From assembly GCA_020441345.1 (NCBI GenBank), contig JAGRMK010000212.1, forward strand, positions 1 to 6,791: a DNA stretch of 6,791 nucleotides. Reading direction: 5' to 3'. Shown one piece after another: positions 5,177 to 6,791 of this stretch. Numbering within the stretch: the stretch's first letter is position 1; the number at the start of each line of letters is the position of its first letter. The position numbers and the translations under genes are program-made. The notes under the pieces are model-generated. The model was not told the DNA's origin. It worked only from the letters and a program-made list of their open reading frames with translations, and did not search any database. Source of the stretch: Paracoccaceae bacterium. GTDB lineage: Bacteria; Pseudomonadota; Alphaproteobacteria; Rhodobacterales; Rhodobacteraceae.

Positions 5177-6232
5177 ATGACCCCAGGTTTTCCGAAGCCC
5201 TCGCCCCGCCGACCGCGGCCCGTCTGGTCGATGATCGCCGTCGCCGCCGTTCTGGCGGGGTGCGCCGGCTCGTATCCGGATGGCGCGATGATGCTGGACA
5301 CCCAGCCCCACGGCCAGGCTTCCTTGGCACCGGTGGCTGGCACCAGCCGCACGGTCGATCTGATCGAGATCACGGCGCTCACCATCGACCGCTACGCCGG
5401 GTCGGCGGCGCAACCGGCCGGGACCGGCTATCGGCTCGGGGTTGGCGATGTCATGCAGATCTATGTCGTGGATGAGCCCGAGCTGACGCTGGAGTCGGGT
5501 TACCGGGTCGGCGTCGACGGGGCGGTTCTGGTGCCGTATCTGGGCCGCGTTCCGGTTGCCGCGCGCAGCCTGGACGAGGTCCGCCGGGATCTGGAAACAC
5601 GGCTGTCTCAGTATCGCCAGGATCCGCAGGTCGATGTCCGGGTGACGGAATTCAACGCCCATCATATCGCGGTGGTTGGCGAGGTGCGCCAGCCCAATCG
5701 GCAGGCGCTGACCGACCGGCCGCTGACCGTGATCGACGCAATCAACGCGGCGGGCGGTTTCGTCGGTGATCCGGCGCGCACGCCGGTCACGCTGATCCGC
5801 GCGGGCGTGGAACGCGGCGTCGATGTCGGCGGGTTTCTGGACCACGGCCAGGCCCTGCCCGAGATGCGGGAAGGTGACGTGCTGCGGGTCGGCGGCCGTC
5901 GTGCCGCGCTCAGCGACGCGCCCCGCCCGCATGTGCTGGTGCATCGCGGCGGCGATCATGCCGACCGGGTCGCGATGGAGGCCGGAACGCTGACACTGGC
6001 GCAACTGCCGGTGATGCCCGCGCCCGGTGCGGGGGTCTATGTGCTGCGCGCGACGGGTAGCGAGATCCAGTCGTTCGGCCTGTCGGCCGATGCGGCACGC
6101 GATCCCGCATTGGGGGGGCGGTTTGCCCTTCGGCCGGGCGATGTCGTGACGATCCAGCCCTCTCCGGCCCGCGACCCGGATCGGCTGGTCGCCCAGCTGA
6201 CGCCCGCGCTTCGCCTTCTTGACCATGATTGA
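5177..6232 (+). CDS. Wza/OPX-type polysaccharide export lipoprotein (Poly_export + SLBB)
   Basis: 351 residues from the ATG at 5177. The N-terminus is a lipoprotein signal: a basic stretch RRPRP (11-15), a hydrophobic core (about 17-27) and the lipobox LAGC with Cys29 as the predicted lipidated residue. Position +2 is Ala, so there is no inner-membrane retention Asp and outer-membrane sorting is expected. A polysaccharide export domain follows (about 83-158, GYRLGVGDVMQIYV at 84-97), then an SLBB domain (about 163-238, VVGEVRQPN and the INAAGGF turn) and a second, weaker SLBB-like unit (about 250-330, ending LRPGDVVTIQP). The C-terminal tail after 332 is short, about 19 residues, with only a small helix (DRLVAQLTPALRLL), whereas Wza has a longer amphipathic helix forming its outer-membrane pore. 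Role: the outer-membrane or periplasmic exit channel for the polymer made by the upstream synthase. It starts 40 bases after the synthase stop, in the same operon. Confidence 0.9.
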   Translation: MTPGFPKPSPRRPRPVWSMIAVAAVLAGCAGSYPDGAMMLDTQPHGQASLAPVAGTSRTVDLIEITALTIDRYAGSAAQPAGTGYRLGVGDVMQIYVVDEPELTLESGYRVGVDGAVLVPYLGRVPVAARSLDEVRRDLETRLSQYRQDPQVDVRVTEFNAHHIAVVGEVRQPNRQALTDRPLTVIDAINAAGGFVGDPARTPVTLIRAGVERGVDVGGFLDHGQALPEMREGDVLRVGGRRAALSDAPRPHVLVHRGGDHADRVAMEAGTLTLAQLPVMPAPGAGVYVLRATGSEIQSFGLSADAARDPALGGRFALRPGDVVTIQPSPARDPDRLVAQLTPALRLLDHD

Positions 6233-6262
6233 TACCGCAACCCTGAAACCCCGAAGAGACCT

Positions 6263-6267
6263 AGGAG
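6263..6267 (+). promoter_or_regulatory. Ribosome binding site of ugd
   Basis: AGGAG lies 8 bases before the ATG at 6276, the strongest ribosome site in the operon together with that of the export lipoprotein. The gap after the lipoprotein stop is 43 bases with no terminator-like structure, so cotranscription is likely. Confidence 0.75.
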
Positions 6268-6275
6268 ATCACGCC

Positions 6276-6791
6276 ATGAAAATCGCTGTTGCCGGATTGG
6301 GCTATGTCGGGTTGTCGAACGCCATCCTGCTGGCGCGCCACAATGACGTTTGCGCCATTGATGTCACGCCCGACCGTGTCGACGCGGTGAACGCGGGGCG
6401 CTCGCCGATCGTCGATGCCGAGTGTTCCCAGTATCTCGCCAACGGCACGCTGTCGCTGCGTGCCACGCTGGACCCGGTCACGGCCTATGCCGATGCCGAG
6501 GTCGTGGTGATCGCCACGCCGACCAATTACGACGCCGAAACCCACGCTTTCGACACCTCAAGCATCGAAACGGTCATCGAGACGGTGCGCGCGATCAACA
6601 AGACCGCGATCATGGTGATCAAGTCCACGGTGCCCGTCGGGTATACCGCCGCGCTCAAGGCGCGGATCGGCTGCGACCGTATCCTGTTCTCGCCCGAGTT
6701 CCTGCGCGAGGGGAAGGCGCTTTACGACAACCTGCACCCCTCGCGCATCGTGGTCGGCGAGCAGAGCGAGCGGGCCCGGGCCTTTGCCGAA
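6276..6791 (+). CDS. ugd: UDP-glucose 6-dehydrogenase (Ugd), 3' partial
   Basis: The first 172 residues of a cytoplasmic enzyme that oxidises UDP-glucose twice with NAD+ to UDP-glucuronate. The N-terminus carries the dinucleotide fold GLGYVG (7-12) with Asp29 placed to bind the NAD ribose. SPIVD (43-47), IATPTNYD (79-86), KSTVPVG (116-122) and SPEFLREGKALYDNLHPSR (139-157) follow the short E. coli Ugd/streptococcal HasB class (about 390-400 residues) almost motif for motif. Thr118, Glu141 and Glu145 fall at the numbering I recall for active-site residues of the Streptococcus pyogenes enzyme. The catalytic Cys (about 260) is beyond the window edge. The match is to the UDP-glucose class, not GDP-mannose dehydrogenase (AlgD). 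As the fourth gene it supplies the likely uronic acid precursor for the Alg8-like synthase. It could also feed other UDP-glucuronate-derived sugars such as UDP-galacturonate. Confidence 0.95.
   Translation, partial: MKIAVAGLGYVGLSNAILLARHNDVCAIDVTPDRVDAVNAGRSPIVDAECSQYLANGTLSLRATLDPVTAYADAEVVVIATPTNYDAETHAFDTSSIETVIETVRAINKTAIMVIKSTVPVGYTAALKARIGCDRILFSPEFLREGKALYDNLHPSRIVVGEQSERARAFAE

Noticed and set aside
1850..6791. Classical alginate operon
   Set aside because: No AlgD-type GDP-mannose dehydrogenase or AlgE/AlgK/AlgX in the window. The dehydrogenase is clearly the UDP-glucose class and the exit protein is OPX-type. Genes outside the window could still change this.

Overview
The window looks like a chromosomal segment of a high-GC alphaproteobacterium, probably of the Rhodobacteraceae/Roseobacter group. 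The evidence is the very GC-rich third codon positions and the character of the glutamyl-tRNA synthetase, which has one cysteine in the zinc-site region and a stretch typical of alphaproteobacterial GltX. This placement is by recognition of protein families only; no search was run.

Layout. (1) Bases 1-1262 hold the 3' part of gltX, an essential housekeeping gene whose start and HIGH motif lie upstream of the window. (2) Bases 1263-1849 are a 587-base gap with no convincing gene. It contains several inverted repeats, including an 11-bp stem at 1612-1641 and two perfect 10-bp palindromes, and it probably carries the promoter and control region of what follows. (3) From 1850 to the right edge lies a tightly packed plus-strand operon of four genes for an extracellular polysaccharide. 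They encode an inner-membrane PilZ-like/HlyD-type adaptor of the Alg44 kind (1850-3574), a family 2 glycosyltransferase of the Alg8 mannuronan synthase kind (3574-5136, overlapping the previous stop codon by one base), a Wza-type outer-membrane polysaccharide export lipoprotein (5177-6232), and UDP-glucose 6-dehydrogenase, ugd (6276 to the edge, 3' end missing).

How the genes fit together (inference). Ugd would make UDP-glucuronate. The Alg8-like synthase would polymerise a nucleotide sugar and thread the chain through the inner membrane. The Alg44-like adaptor, which has a long periplasmic helical hairpin, would link the synthase to the OPX/Wza-type lipoprotein for passage through the outer membrane. 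This mixes two textbook systems: an alginate-type synthase pair with a Wza-type exit protein in place of the AlgE barrel. The precursor enzyme is the UDP-glucose type, not the GDP-mannose type (AlgD). The simplest reading is a synthase-dependent system for a glucuronate-containing polymer, possibly a glucuronan, and not alginate. The PilZ-like domain has lost the residues normally used to bind cyclic di-GMP, so control may differ from Pseudomonas alginate. The sequence does not prove the polymer's identity, and the genes further right are not visible.
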